A stretch of DNA of 38,479 nt. Source: Bacteroidota bacterium (GTDB taxonomy: Bacteria; Bacteroidota; Bacteroidia; Bacteroidales; WCHB1-69). The stretch spans positions 1-38,479 of the forward strand of contig JAKIZI010000014.1 of the NCBI GenBank assembly GCA_022708105.1. Direction: 5' to 3'. A program made the translations under genes and the position numbers. Under the pieces are notes generated by a model. That model was not told where the DNA came from and did no database searches. It saw only the letters and a list, made by a program, of their open reading frames with translations. This document shows positions 1 to 6,681 of this stretch, piece by piece. Every line of letters starts with the position of its first letter. The first letter of the stretch is position 1.

Positions 1-65
1 TATAGAACTGAAAATTTTTAAACAATATAAAAGTTGTGCCCGACACAAATAAGGGAAAAAGAATT

Positions 66-482
66 ATGTTGAAATATAGTAAATTAAAAGTGAAAAAACA
101 ATGTATTCGAGTATTCAACGCAATTATAGCGATTACCTTATTTATTGTTATGTTTGGTTGTGCGACAGGTTCGTATATTCTTACAGGAACAGCAAGACCT
201 GCAATCGACCCAATAACAGTTAAAGTATATTTAACGCCACCCACGAAATATGAAACTATTGCGATAGTTGAGGCTTCAAGCGATGTGGAGTTTTCTTCTC
301 AAGCAGCGCAGAATAGGACAATAGAGAAGTTGAAAAAACAAGCAGCAAAACTTGGTGCGAATGGAGTGCTTTTAACAAATACTGAAAATAAATCAAGTGG
401 AGGAGTTTTAGTGAGTGGAGTGTATATTGCTTCTGACAAAAAAACAGCACGCGGAGAAGCAATATATGTAATACAAGAATAA
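66..482 (+). CDS. Small putative lipoprotein (cassette cargo)
   Basis: A short envelope protein of unknown function. Translated from the ATG at 66 it is 138 residues, with a basic N-terminus, a hydrophobic stretch (about residues 17-30) and a Cys at about residue 32 in the context MFGC, so it is probably a lipoprotein cleaved by signal peptidase II. The rest is a compact alpha/beta-looking domain containing the segment LKKQAAKLGANGVLL, which recalls small YbjQ-like or stress-lipoprotein folds; I cannot assign a family. An in-frame GTG at 36 would add ten residues, but the ATG places the charged region correctly for a signal peptide. It has the same orientation as the next three ORFs, and an attC-like palindrome starts 23 bp after its stop, so it is best read as the cargo of a gene cassette. 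Confidence that it is a gene is good; its function is unknown. Confidence 0.65.
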   Translation: MLKYSKLKVKKQCIRVFNAIIAITLFIVMFGCATGSYILTGTARPAIDPITVKVYLTPPTKYETIAIVEASSDVEFSSQAAQNRTIEKLKKQAAKLGANGVLLTNTENKSSGGVLVSGVYIASDKKTARGEAIYVIQE

Positions 483-505
483 TATAACAAAGTAAAAAGG
501 GCGGC

Positions 506-602
506 GTCTAACGCGCGGTTTGGCGTCAGGCGGGCTGACGTTCTCGGCAGAAATATCGTACCGATATTCCCGCCCGAACGCCAAGCCGCCCGACCGTTAT
601 AG
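506..602 (+). other. attC-like recombination site 1
   Basis: A 97-bp imperfect palindrome between two small same-strand ORFs. It starts with GTCTAAC (506-512), matching the attC R'' consensus RYYYAAC, and ends with GTTATAG (596-602), close to GTTRRRY. Inside, 516-526 pairs with 578-588 (one T-G wobble), and the tip holds a perfect 7-bp hairpin, AATATCG (552-558) with CGATATT (562-568). Unpaired bases lie between the core boxes and the stem, as in folded attC sites. It is far richer in GC than the flanking ORFs. The call rests on structure and position; no integrase gene is in the window. Confidence 0.6.
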
Positions 603-628
603 GGCATTTTAGGACGACACAACAGACA

Positions 629-1093
629 ATGAAATTTAAGAACTATAAATCAGCAATTCACAATTTCGCACATTCTTTCATGAGTATTGACTACATGAAA
701 AGCGGACGACTTGCAGTAAATATTCTTATTGACCTTTATAATCTAAAGCACGAACCAAAAGCGACTTTTGACTTCATTGACAAGACAATTTTCCCAACAA
801 CCGCAAAAACAAAAGAAAGTAGTGAATTGCTTAAAGATTATCTGGACTGGCTGCCTGACCATTTTGCTCGACACAATTGTGACTTGACAAAGTTGGAAGT
901 TCTTGAAATAACAATCTGGACTGATTTTGATAACGCAAAGACTCCACCAGGAATGAGTAATTGCAAAGAATTTGAAGTTCACACCCTGACAAAGTGGAAA
1001 GCGTACGAAAGGCACGAGCAGACAATAGAAATTTCGCAGACAGAAATTATAAAGGAGAATTTCATAAAACTGAGAATACCAGAATTCAAATGA
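629..1093 (+). CDS. Hypothetical protein (cassette cargo)
   Basis: A 154-residue protein of a family I do not recognise. It has no signal peptide or membrane segment and looks soluble, with a helical N-terminal half (about residues 5-85) and a strand-rich C-terminal half containing the hydrophobic run LEVLEITIW near residue 90. Its ATG lies 27 bp after the end of attC-like site 1, which is typical of a cassette's first ORF. A second small ORF follows about 34 bp later on the same strand, before attC-like site 2, so the two may be co-transcribed and act together. Toxin-antitoxin or other two-gene cargo is possible, but nothing in the sequence shows it. Confidence 0.6.
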   Translation: MKFKNYKSAIHNFAHSFMSIDYMKSGRLAVNILIDLYNLKHEPKATFDFIDKTIFPTTAKTKESSELLKDYLDWLPDHFARHNCDLTKLEVLEITIWTDFDNAKTPPGMSNCKEFEVHTLTKWKAYERHEQTIEISQTEIIKENFIKLRIPEFK

Positions 1094-1127
1094 CATAATT
1101 TACAAAGGAAAATTGAAAACTCAGACC

Positions 1128-1394
1128 ATGTTTATAATTGAAGACGAATCACACGCTGAACCACAGAACGGAGAATTTCAAACATTTGAAGATGTATTTA
1201 GTGAACTGGAAAGAAGAGCTAAAATTCCTTGGGACGAAATACCAAATCGTTGTCCTTGCACAAATTGGAAAGACTGCGGAAGAAATTATCAAATCATTGA
1301 ATATGACACGACACAAACACCTTGGAAAGAATTACAACGAAAAGACATATTGACAATATCAGCCAAAGAAATAAAATGGACGACAGACAAATAA
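1128..1394 (+). CDS. Hypothetical acidic small protein (cassette cargo)
   Basis: An 88-residue soluble protein from the ATG at 1128. An upstream in-frame TTG at 1113, preceded by AAAGGA, would add five residues and is an alternative start. It has an acidic N-terminal half (DESHAEPQNGEFQTFED) and a cluster of three cysteines in the segment RCPCTNWKDCGRNY (about residues 46-59) that could bind a metal or form a small knot. The C-terminal part is strand-like. I have the impression of a widespread cassette-associated hypothetical family but cannot verify it here. It sits between the previous ORF and attC-like site 2, which begins 8 bp after its stop. Confidence 0.6.
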   Translation: MFIIEDESHAEPQNGEFQTFEDVFSELERRAKIPWDEIPNRCPCTNWKDCGRNYQIIEYDTTQTPWKELQRKDILTISAKEIKWTTDK

Positions 1395-1401
1395 AAACGC
1401 C

Positions 1402-1533
1402 CTATAACAGCACCTACCCAAAAGGCGGGGTTTCGTGCTCCAAAGACAGTTTTGTGGTTAATCAAACATTAGTTTTTCAAATCAAGTTTTGTGGTAAAAG
1501 TCCCGCCCTTCGGGTAGCTGCCAAACGTTGGCA
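1402..1533 (+). other. attC-like recombination site 2
   Basis: A 132-bp imperfect palindrome that separates two small plus-strand ORFs. It opens with CTATAAC (1402-1408) and closes with GTTGGCA (1527-1533). The long arms are 1410-1430 and 1501-1521; 17 of 21 positions pair directly, and two of the four others are G-T wobbles. About 70 bp of AT-rich sequence form the apical part. Extra unpaired bases (CAAAC at 1522-1526) sit next to the right core box on one strand only, as in attC sites, where asymmetry decides the strand that recombines. The core boxes deviate from the strict RYYYAAC/GTTRRRY consensus. Confidence 0.55.
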
Positions 1534-2021
1534 AACATTATAAAACAATGAGACAGATACAAACATTAATTATGATTCTTGCATTGTCAGCAAAAACATT
1601 TGCTTGTGAATGCCCAGAATATAATCTAGAAGAATTGGATAAAGTAAGTTATGAGTGGAGTGACGTTATCTTAATTGGAGAGATTATAAAAACAGGAACA
1701 GATTATCAGATAAAAGTAATTGAGGTATTGAAATGGAAAATTGATGAAGAAATAATTACTGGGAAAACAATTGGAGATAGTGAAGAATTTAATAATTGCA
1801 CATTTTATCCAAATAGAAAAGGAGAATATTTATTGTATCTAAAAAAAATAGTAATAAACGGAATGACTTACTATTATAGTTCTGAGTGTTTAGGTTCCAG
1901 ACTATTGAACTTAGATTATTCTCCTGTTTCATTGGATACAGAAAAAAGTAAAGCAGAGATTATTTCTGAAACAAACAAGTGGATTAATAAGTTGAGAAAA
2001 GAAAAATAACGATTTGCCAAC
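1528..2021 (+). mobile_element. Integron-like gene cassette (CxC secreted protein)
   Basis: This unit starts at GTTGGCAAA (1527-1535) and ends at TTTGCCAAC (2013-2021), which is the exact reverse complement, so the two ends can pair in an excised circle. The stop codon of its single ORF at 2007-2009 lies just before the 3' box. After 2021 I see no second arm of an attC hairpin, so the third site looks truncated or degenerate and the array probably ends here. Boundaries are inferred from the cassette model. Confidence 0.5.
1548..2009 (+). CDS. Secreted CxC (TIMP/netrin-like) protein, cassette cargo
   Basis: A 153-residue exported protein. The N-terminus has a short hydrophobic signal peptide (about residues 4-19, TLIMILALSAKTFA) followed directly by CEC, so after cleavage a CxC motif would sit at or next to the mature N-terminus. 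That layout, followed by strands such as DVILIGEIIKTG, resembles bacterial proteins with a TIMP/netrin-like OB fold. Two further cysteines occur at about residues 85 and 109 and could pair with the N-terminal ones. It is the only ORF in its cassette. The family call is an inference from the N-terminal pattern; no protease-inhibitor function can be shown. Confidence 0.65.
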   Translation: MRQIQTLIMILALSAKTFACECPEYNLEELDKVSYEWSDVILIGEIIKTGTDYQIKVIEVLKWKIDEEIITGKTIGDSEEFNNCTFYPNRKGEYLLYLKKIVINGMTYYYSSECLGSRLLNLDYSPVSLDTEKSKAEIISETNKWINKLRKEK

Positions 2022-2057
2022 ATCATAGGAATTAAACGAAACACGCCCCCCCAAAAA

Positions 2058-2097
2058 AAACACTTTGAGGGATAACTTTCAAAGTGTTTCGATTTTG
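2058..2097 (+). terminator. Terminator-like hairpin after the cassette array
   Basis: AAACACTTTGA (2058-2068) pairs perfectly with TCAAAGTGTTT (2079-2089) across a 10-nt loop and is followed by the T-rich CGATTTTGTTTTT. It lies about 50 bp downstream of the last cassette ORF and probably ends transcription of the array. The stem is preceded by a run of A residues, so it could also work from the other strand. Confidence 0.6.
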
Positions 2098-2135
2098 TTT
2101 TTCAAAAAGCAAGCCCCCTAATCAAAAAGAGTTAG
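2090..2135 (+). repeat. 45-bp dispersed repeat, copy 1
   Basis: The sequence GATTTTGTTTT, two or three variable bases, then the 32-base block from 2104 to 2135 (AAAAAGCAAGCCCCC followed by TAATCAAAAAGAGTTAG) occurs again, almost unchanged, at 25930-25974. Neither copy is in a gene. Its origin is unknown; both copies follow a terminator-like hairpin. Confidence 0.8.
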
Positions 2136-2186
2136 TTCTGGCGGGCGGAATATAATCCGATGAGATATCAATGAAGAATCATATTA

Positions 2187-2282
2187 CCTACCCCGTCCTT
2201 CGGCGACGCATAGCAATTGGCTAATATGTAAGATATACTTGTCCATCAACACAATAGAAGCGTCGCCGAAGGACGGGGTAGG
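2187..2282. repeat. Perfect 23-bp inverted repeat (REP doublet-like)
   Basis: The arm at 2187-2209 is the exact reverse complement of 2260-2282, with a 50-bp AT-rich spacer. Each arm contains GTCCTTCGGCGAC, which can fold into a small bulged hairpin, and ends on the outer side in GTAGG. A GTAG tetranucleotide next to a small hairpin is the hallmark of REP sequences mobilised by RAYT transposases, and two REPs in inverted order form a REPIN. No RAYT gene is in the window. The repeat itself is certain; the REPIN reading is an inference. Confidence 0.8.
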
Positions 2283-2286
2283 AGAA

Positions 2287-2724
2287 ATGGATCGTGTGCC
2301 ATCTTGGTTATGCCTGAGGTCGTACATTATTCTCTCGGCAATTATTTCCCCGGACACTAATAATATTATTATAGAGTTTCAGTGGTAGGAATTCAAATGT
2401 AAGTCGAAGCAAGCACCCACGGCAAATAAGCAGGCCCTAACGGCAAATAAGCAAACCCCAACGGCAAATAAGCAAACCCCAACGGCAAATAAGCAAACCC
2501 CAACGGCAAATAAGCAAACCCTAACGGCAAATAAGCAAGCCCTAACGGCAAATAAGCAAGCCCTAACGGCAAATAAGCAAGCCCTAACGGCAAATAAGCA
2601 AGCTCTAACGGCAAATAAGCAAGCCCCAACGGCAAATAAGCAGACACCTGCAACACAGAAGCATCCGTCTGCAAGAAGAAAATATTCGGGAGTAATACAA
2701 AATTTGCGTCGGAAGATGATATAG
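2287..2724 (+). pseudogene. Possible broken ORF containing the minisatellite
   Basis: From an ATG at 2287, 33 codons run to a TAG at 2386. The same frame then stays open through the whole 21-bp repeat block to a TAG at 2722. Without the single internal stop it would encode about 145 residues: an N-terminal part with a hydrophobic stretch (YIILSAIISPDT) and a tail of repeated, basic, Ala/Thr/Lys-rich heptads (ANKQTPT). I recognise no family. The heptad reading is a consequence of a repeat unit divisible by three, so this may equally be chance. Confidence 0.2.
2419..2642. repeat. 21-bp minisatellite, 11 copies
   Basis: The 14-base core ACGGCAAATAAGCA occurs eleven times with a strict 21-base period (starts at 2419, 2440, 2461, 2482, 2503, 2524, 2545, 2566, 2587, 2608 and 2629). 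The seven linking bases vary slightly (for example AACCCCA, AGCCCTA). Because 21 is a multiple of three, both strands show long repetitive open frames. The units abut without spacers, so this is not a CRISPR array. Copy number is likely to vary between strains. Confidence 0.95.
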
Positions 2725-2891
2725 AACAAAAAATCAGCGGAATTCTCTGTTTCTCTATGCCTCAGTAGTAAAAAAACATATTACTGCAAAGACACTGAGA
2801 CACAAAGATTCACGGATTTATTAAGCAGGAGATGAGCAACGAAAACAACGTGCATTGGAACGGAATAATCTTTACACCTTTGCGGTAATTT
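2725..2891. other. Intergenic stretch downstream of dnaE
   Basis: About 170 bp between the minisatellite block and the dnaE stop. It holds a weak inverted repeat, CTCAGT near 2762 and ACTGAG near 2797, which could be a poor dnaE terminator. I see no gene and no strong signal. Confidence 0.4.
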
Positions 2892-5800
2892 TTATGCTAA
2901 TTCCAGTTTGTATTCTTCAACAAGTATAAGCTCTTTTACAAATACTTCCGGATTGACTTTGATTTTATAGTTGTGAAAATCGGAGTGGAAATTGCCTTCT
3001 AACGTAACTACACGAATGGTCAACGGGGTATTTCCCGGTGATTTCTCCGCAGCCTCTTTAATCAGATATGCCGTGTTCGCCGTGAGATTTTCGATACTTA
3101 ATGTCAACATCACTGATTTGCACAATTTTTCGTACCCTTCGTTTAAATAAAAAATATCTACCGGTTTTAAATCATAACTCTTGGGCCCTTCATAATCTTT
3201 GCCCCGAAAACGCTCTTCCAATCGAGCTTTAATAAAGAGTTGCTTCCCCTCCTCAAAGAGATGACTGTATTTGGTAAAATTTTCCCCAAACAACATCCAA
3301 TTATAGGAATCATTATAATCTTCCAATTGAACGGAACCGTAGTCTTTGCCATTTTTGGTAATTCCCTTTTTGACTTCGGTAACGATGGCCACAAATGCCA
3401 ACATTCGATTGCTCAATCCAGTTTGCTGATTCGCATCGGACAGTCTTTTTAAATCTGTGGTAGTGTAATTGGTAATCAAAGGCTTGTACGTATCGAACGG
3501 ATGTCCGGAGATGTAGAACCCGGCAATTTCTTTTTCGTACTTCAATTGCTGAATCGGGTGCCATGGCTCGCAGGAGGGAACTTCGGGCATCGCCTGTTCA
3601 TCCATTTCAGGAGCGGAGTCAAAAATGGAAAACTGATTCTGTGCCACCGCTGATTGGGCATTCGTTCCGTAATTGATTAATTTTTCAATGAATGTTTTCC
3701 CGTCTTTATCGGGATGAAAAAACTGAGCGCGATGTAACCCTGAGAAGCTGTCGAAAGCTCCGGTATAAGCCATTGCTTCGAGCATTCGTTTGTTACAATT
3801 TCTCAAATTAATTCGTTTGATAAAGTCGAAAATATTTTCAAAATTACCATTTTCTTCCCGTTCTTCAATGAGCGAAGTTACCGCAGCAGAGCCAACGCCT
3901 TTCAATGCACCAAGTCCGAAACGGATATTGCCCTTTTTATTCACAATAAAATTAAGTTCCGATTCATTCACATCAGGGCCCAGTATTTGAACATGGTTAT
4001 GGGATAAATCTTCAATCAGAGTGGTAATTTTATCCAATTTATCGAGATTATTGGTCAGGTTTGCTGCCATAAATTCGGCAGGGTAGTGGGCTTTCAAATA
4101 AGCGGTTTGATAGGCGACATAAGCATAACAAGTGGCATGGGATTTATTGAACGCATATTCTGCAAAACGTTTCCATTCTTTCCAAATTTCCTTGAGCGTA
4201 TCCAACGGATGGTCATTTTTCATTCCTCCCTGAAGAAATCCCTCTTCAAGGTCATTCATGATTCCTTCCATTTTCTTCCCCATGGCTTTACGAAGCGTAT
4301 CCGCTTGTCCGGGAGTAAAACCGGCAATAAACTGAGCCAGCAACATTACCTGTTCCTGATAAACCGTAATACCATATGTTTCATCCAAATACTTATCCAT
4401 TCCTTCAATGTCGTATGTAATCTTCTCTTTTCCCTGTTTTCGGTTAATAAAAGAGGGAATTTTATCCATAGGGCCGGGGCGGTATAAGGAGACCATGGCA
4501 ATGATATCCTCGAAACGTTCGGGCTTTAATTCTTGTAGATACTTACGCATTCCGGGACTTTCAAACTGAAAAATGGCCGTTGTATCTCCATTTCCGAATA
4601 ACTCGTAAGTTTTAGCATCATTGAGCGGAATGGCATCAATATCAATATCAATTCCATGCCTTTTTTTAATATTATAGAGCGCAGCCGAAATGATATTCAA
4701 TGTTTTAAGACCAAGAAAGTCCATTTTCAAAAGCCCTGCCGACTCCACAATTTTCCCTTCATATTGGGTTACGAGCGTTTCACTGTTTTTTGAAGTACAA
4801 AGCGGAATGGAGTCATACAAACTCTCTTTCCCGATAATCACACCACAGGCATGCACTCCGCTGCTTCGGACGGTACCTTCCAATTTTCGTGCAAACTCTA
4901 TGGTTTTACGTACTAATGGATTGGGGCTTTCCAACTCTTTTTTCAACTCAGGAATTGAAGTCAATGCCCCATCTAAAGTAACTTTTGGACCTTCCGGTAC
5001 CAATTTGGAAAGACGATCACTCTCGGAGAGGGGCAACTGCAACACTCTGGCACAATCCCGGATAGCCGATTTTGCCGCCATCGTATTGAAAGTCACAATC
5101 TGTGCAACACGGTCAATACCATACTTATCAATTACATATTGAATTACCTTTTCACGTCCGGAATCGTCAATGTCAATATCCATATCCGGCAAAGAGATTC
5201 TATCGGGATTCAAGAATCTTTCGAAAAGCAATTTGTATTCGATGGGATCAATATTGGTAATTCCGAGACAATAGGAGATGGCAGAACCCGCTGCCGAACC
5301 TCTTCCAGGACCGAAACGGATTCCCAGTTCTTTCCCTGCATTGATAAAATCGCGTACAATCAAGAAATAACCGGGGAAGCCCATTCTTTTGATGGTGCCC
5401 AACTCAAAATCCAACCTTTGGCGAATAGTCTCATTTAATTCAGGCCACCTTTTTTTTGCTCCTTCAAGTGTCAGATGTTCCAAGTAGTCATATTCCGATT
5501 TAAAAGGGGTCGGCACTTTAAATTTAGGCAATGAAGGAGGCGCAGTAAGTTTGAAGACTTCAATTTTATTGACTAATTGTTGGGTATTTATAATAGCCTC
5601 CGGATAATCGGCAAAAATGGCCTCCATTTCGGCTGTGGTCTTGAGGTACTCTTCTCCCGAATAGGCAAAGCCGTTGTCGGAATCTTCATCCTGCATGCTT
5701 CCTTCCCCTGAAAAAAAATCTTTCCGGGTATTGATACAGATCAACATCTTATGAGCTTCATAGTCTTCCCGATTTACATAATGAACATCATTGGTAGCAA

Positions 5801-6473
5801 TACACCTCACTTTATGCTTTAAAGAAAGCTCTTTAATTGCTTTATTGACAAGAACTTGTTCTCTATGACCATTTAATTGTAATTCAAAATAATAGTCATT
5901 TCCAAAAATGGATTTATACTCTTCCACAATTTTATCGGCGGCTTCGAGGTCAAAAGCGGTCGGGATTGGATTATGGGGATCATAAGCATTGTATTTGAGG
6001 ATGGCTTGAGGCAATTCTCCCCCCAAACAGGCGGAACAAGCGATTAACCCTTCAGAATATTTACGAAGCAATTCTTTATCTACGCGGGGGGTATAGTACA
6101 TCCCTTCACTAAAGGAGTAAGAGACAATACGTGAGAGATTGCGGTATCCTGTCCAATTTCTGGCCAGGAGGATGAGATGTCGCCCGCTGCGGTCTTCCCG
6201 CACGTTTTTATCTTTGTCGAAACGACTGCGAGCGGCCACATAAACTTCACAACCCACAATAGCCTTAAAAGGATCATCTTTACCGGCATGGTTAGCATTA
6301 TATGTCTCGACCTCTTTAACAAATGAAAATACTCCGAACATATTTCCGTGGTCTGTAATAGCCATAGCACGTTGCCCATCCTGATAGGCTTTGTTAATTA
6401 AATCGGGGATTTTGGCTAAACCGTCCAAAATTGAATATTCAGTATGCACATGCAGGTGTGAAAAGGTACTCAT
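2892..6473 (-). CDS. dnaE: DNA polymerase III subunit alpha
   Basis: The catalytic subunit of the replicative polymerase, which extends leading and lagging strands within the Pol III holoenzyme. At 1193 residues it has the normal length for DnaE (E. coli is 1160). The N-terminal PHP domain starts with HLHVHTEYS (about residues 6-14) and contains ITDHGNMFG. The polymerase palm carries GPGRGSAAGS (about residue 390) and the aspartate cluster PDMDIDID (about residue 430). FNKSHATCYA-type finger sequence follows, and a C-terminal OB-fold region (about 1015-1100) contains KNGKDYGSVQLED. I chose the ATG at 6473; the open frame also contains a TTG two codons upstream, which is unlikely. The gene stands alone and diverges from hutU, with its own -7 element at 6518-6525. 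Confidence is very high. Confidence 0.98.
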   Translation of the reverse strand: MSTFSHLHVHTEYSILDGLAKIPDLINKAYQDGQRAMAITDHGNMFGVFSFVKEVETYNANHAGKDDPFKAIVGCEVYVAARSRFDKDKNVREDRSGRHLILLARNWTGYRNLSRIVSYSFSEGMYYTPRVDKELLRKYSEGLIACSACLGGELPQAILKYNAYDPHNPIPTAFDLEAADKIVEEYKSIFGNDYYFELQLNGHREQVLVNKAIKELSLKHKVRCIATNDVHYVNREDYEAHKMLICINTRKDFFSGEGSMQDEDSDNGFAYSGEEYLKTTAEMEAIFADYPEAIINTQQLVNKIEVFKLTAPPSLPKFKVPTPFKSEYDYLEHLTLEGAKKRWPELNETIRQRLDFELGTIKRMGFPGYFLIVRDFINAGKELGIRFGPGRGSAAGSAISYCLGITNIDPIEYKLLFERFLNPDRISLPDMDIDIDDSGREKVIQYVIDKYGIDRVAQIVTFNTMAAKSAIRDCARVLQLPLSESDRLSKLVPEGPKVTLDGALTSIPELKKELESPNPLVRKTIEFARKLEGTVRSSGVHACGVIIGKESLYDSIPLCTSKNSETLVTQYEGKIVESAGLLKMDFLGLKTLNIISAALYNIKKRHGIDIDIDAIPLNDAKTYELFGNGDTTAIFQFESPGMRKYLQELKPERFEDIIAMVSLYRPGPMDKIPSFINRKQGKEKITYDIEGMDKYLDETYGITVYQEQVMLLAQFIAGFTPGQADTLRKAMGKKMEGIMNDLEEGFLQGGMKNDHPLDTLKEIWKEWKRFAEYAFNKSHATCYAYVAYQTAYLKAHYPAEFMAANLTNNLDKLDKITTLIEDLSHNHVQILGPDVNESELNFIVNKKGNIRFGLGALKGVGSAAVTSLIEEREENGNFENIFDFIKRINLRNCNKRMLEAMAYTGAFDSFSGLHRAQFFHPDKDGKTFIEKLINYGTNAQSAVAQNQFSIFDSAPEMDEQAMPEVPSCEPWHPIQQLKYEKEIAGFYISGHPFDTYKPLITNYTTTDLKRLSDANQQTGLSNRMLAFVAIVTEVKKGITKNGKDYGSVQLEDYNDSYNWMLFGENFTKYSHLFEEGKQLFIKARLEERFRGKDYEGPKSYDLKPVDIFYLNEGYEKLCKSVMLTLSIENLTANTAYLIKEAAEKSPGNTPLTIRVVTLEGNFHSDFHNYKIKVNPEVFVKELILVEEYKLELA

Positions 6474-6517
6474 AATCAATAGATTTTAATTAAATGAAGG
6501 GAGAATCCCCTTGCCGA

Positions 6518-6525
6518 CAAAGATA
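6518..6525 (-). promoter_or_regulatory. -7 promoter element for dnaE
   Basis: CAAAGATA on the plus strand reads TATCTTTG on the minus strand, matching the Bacteroidota -7 consensus TAnnTTTG, 45 bp upstream of the dnaE ATG. I see no clear -33 TTTG. Confidence 0.6.
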
Positions 6526-6622
6526 AGTTTTTTTTGCTAAATTTGGATATACAACAGAAAAATATATAGGAAAATATAGCCACAGAATCTCGGAAAATAA
6601 TTAAATTTTTCGGAAAAAAGTG

Positions 6623-6630
6623 TATTTTTG
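6623..6630 (+). promoter_or_regulatory. -7 promoter element for hutU-lpxB
   Basis: TATTTTTG matches the Bacteroidota -7 consensus TAnnTTTG, about 50 bp upstream of the hutU ATG in the divergent dnaE/hutU spacer. There is no obvious -33 TTTG. Confidence 0.6.
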
Positions 6631-6681
6631 CTCATTCTAAACAGATTAGAAATTCAGAAATATTTATAATATAGAAAGAAT

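Larger units (their letters stand above)
597..1527 (+). mobile_element. Integron-like gene cassette (two ORFs)
   Basis: This unit runs from the presumed cut point inside the GTTATAG box at 596-602 to the equivalent point in the next site. Its first bases GTTATAGGGC (596-605) are the exact reverse complement of GCCCTATAAC (1399-1408) at its 3' end. In integrons, a cassette's own attC is formed when its 5' and 3' ends join in the circle, so such complementarity is expected for a real cassette and not for unrelated intergenic spacers. Cargo: two plus-strand ORFs of unknown function. The boundaries are inferred from the core-site model. Confidence 0.55.

Noticed and set aside
299..622. Minus-strand open frame across attC-like site 1
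   Set aside because: It runs through the palindrome and antisense to the lipoprotein gene; its composition looks like a shadow frame.
1322..1543. Plus-strand open frame spanning attC-like site 2
   Set aside because: It overlaps the end of the Cys-cluster ORF and reads through the hairpin; no plausible start or family.
2358..2371. 14-bp palindrome TAATAATATTATTA
   Set aside because: It is built only from A and T, so chance occurrence in this AT-rich DNA is likely.
2419..2642. Possible CRISPR array
   Set aside because: Units are contiguous 21-mers with no unique spacers and no cas genes.
2379..2729. Minus-strand open frame with repeated CLFAVRA heptads across the minisatellite
   Set aside because: It exists only because the repeat unit is 21 bp; the other strand is open as well, and there is no domain, promoter or sensible hydrophobic pattern.
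6474..6681. Possible riboswitch upstream of hutU
   Set aside because: I found only a promoter element and AT-rich DNA; no conserved aptamer-like structure.
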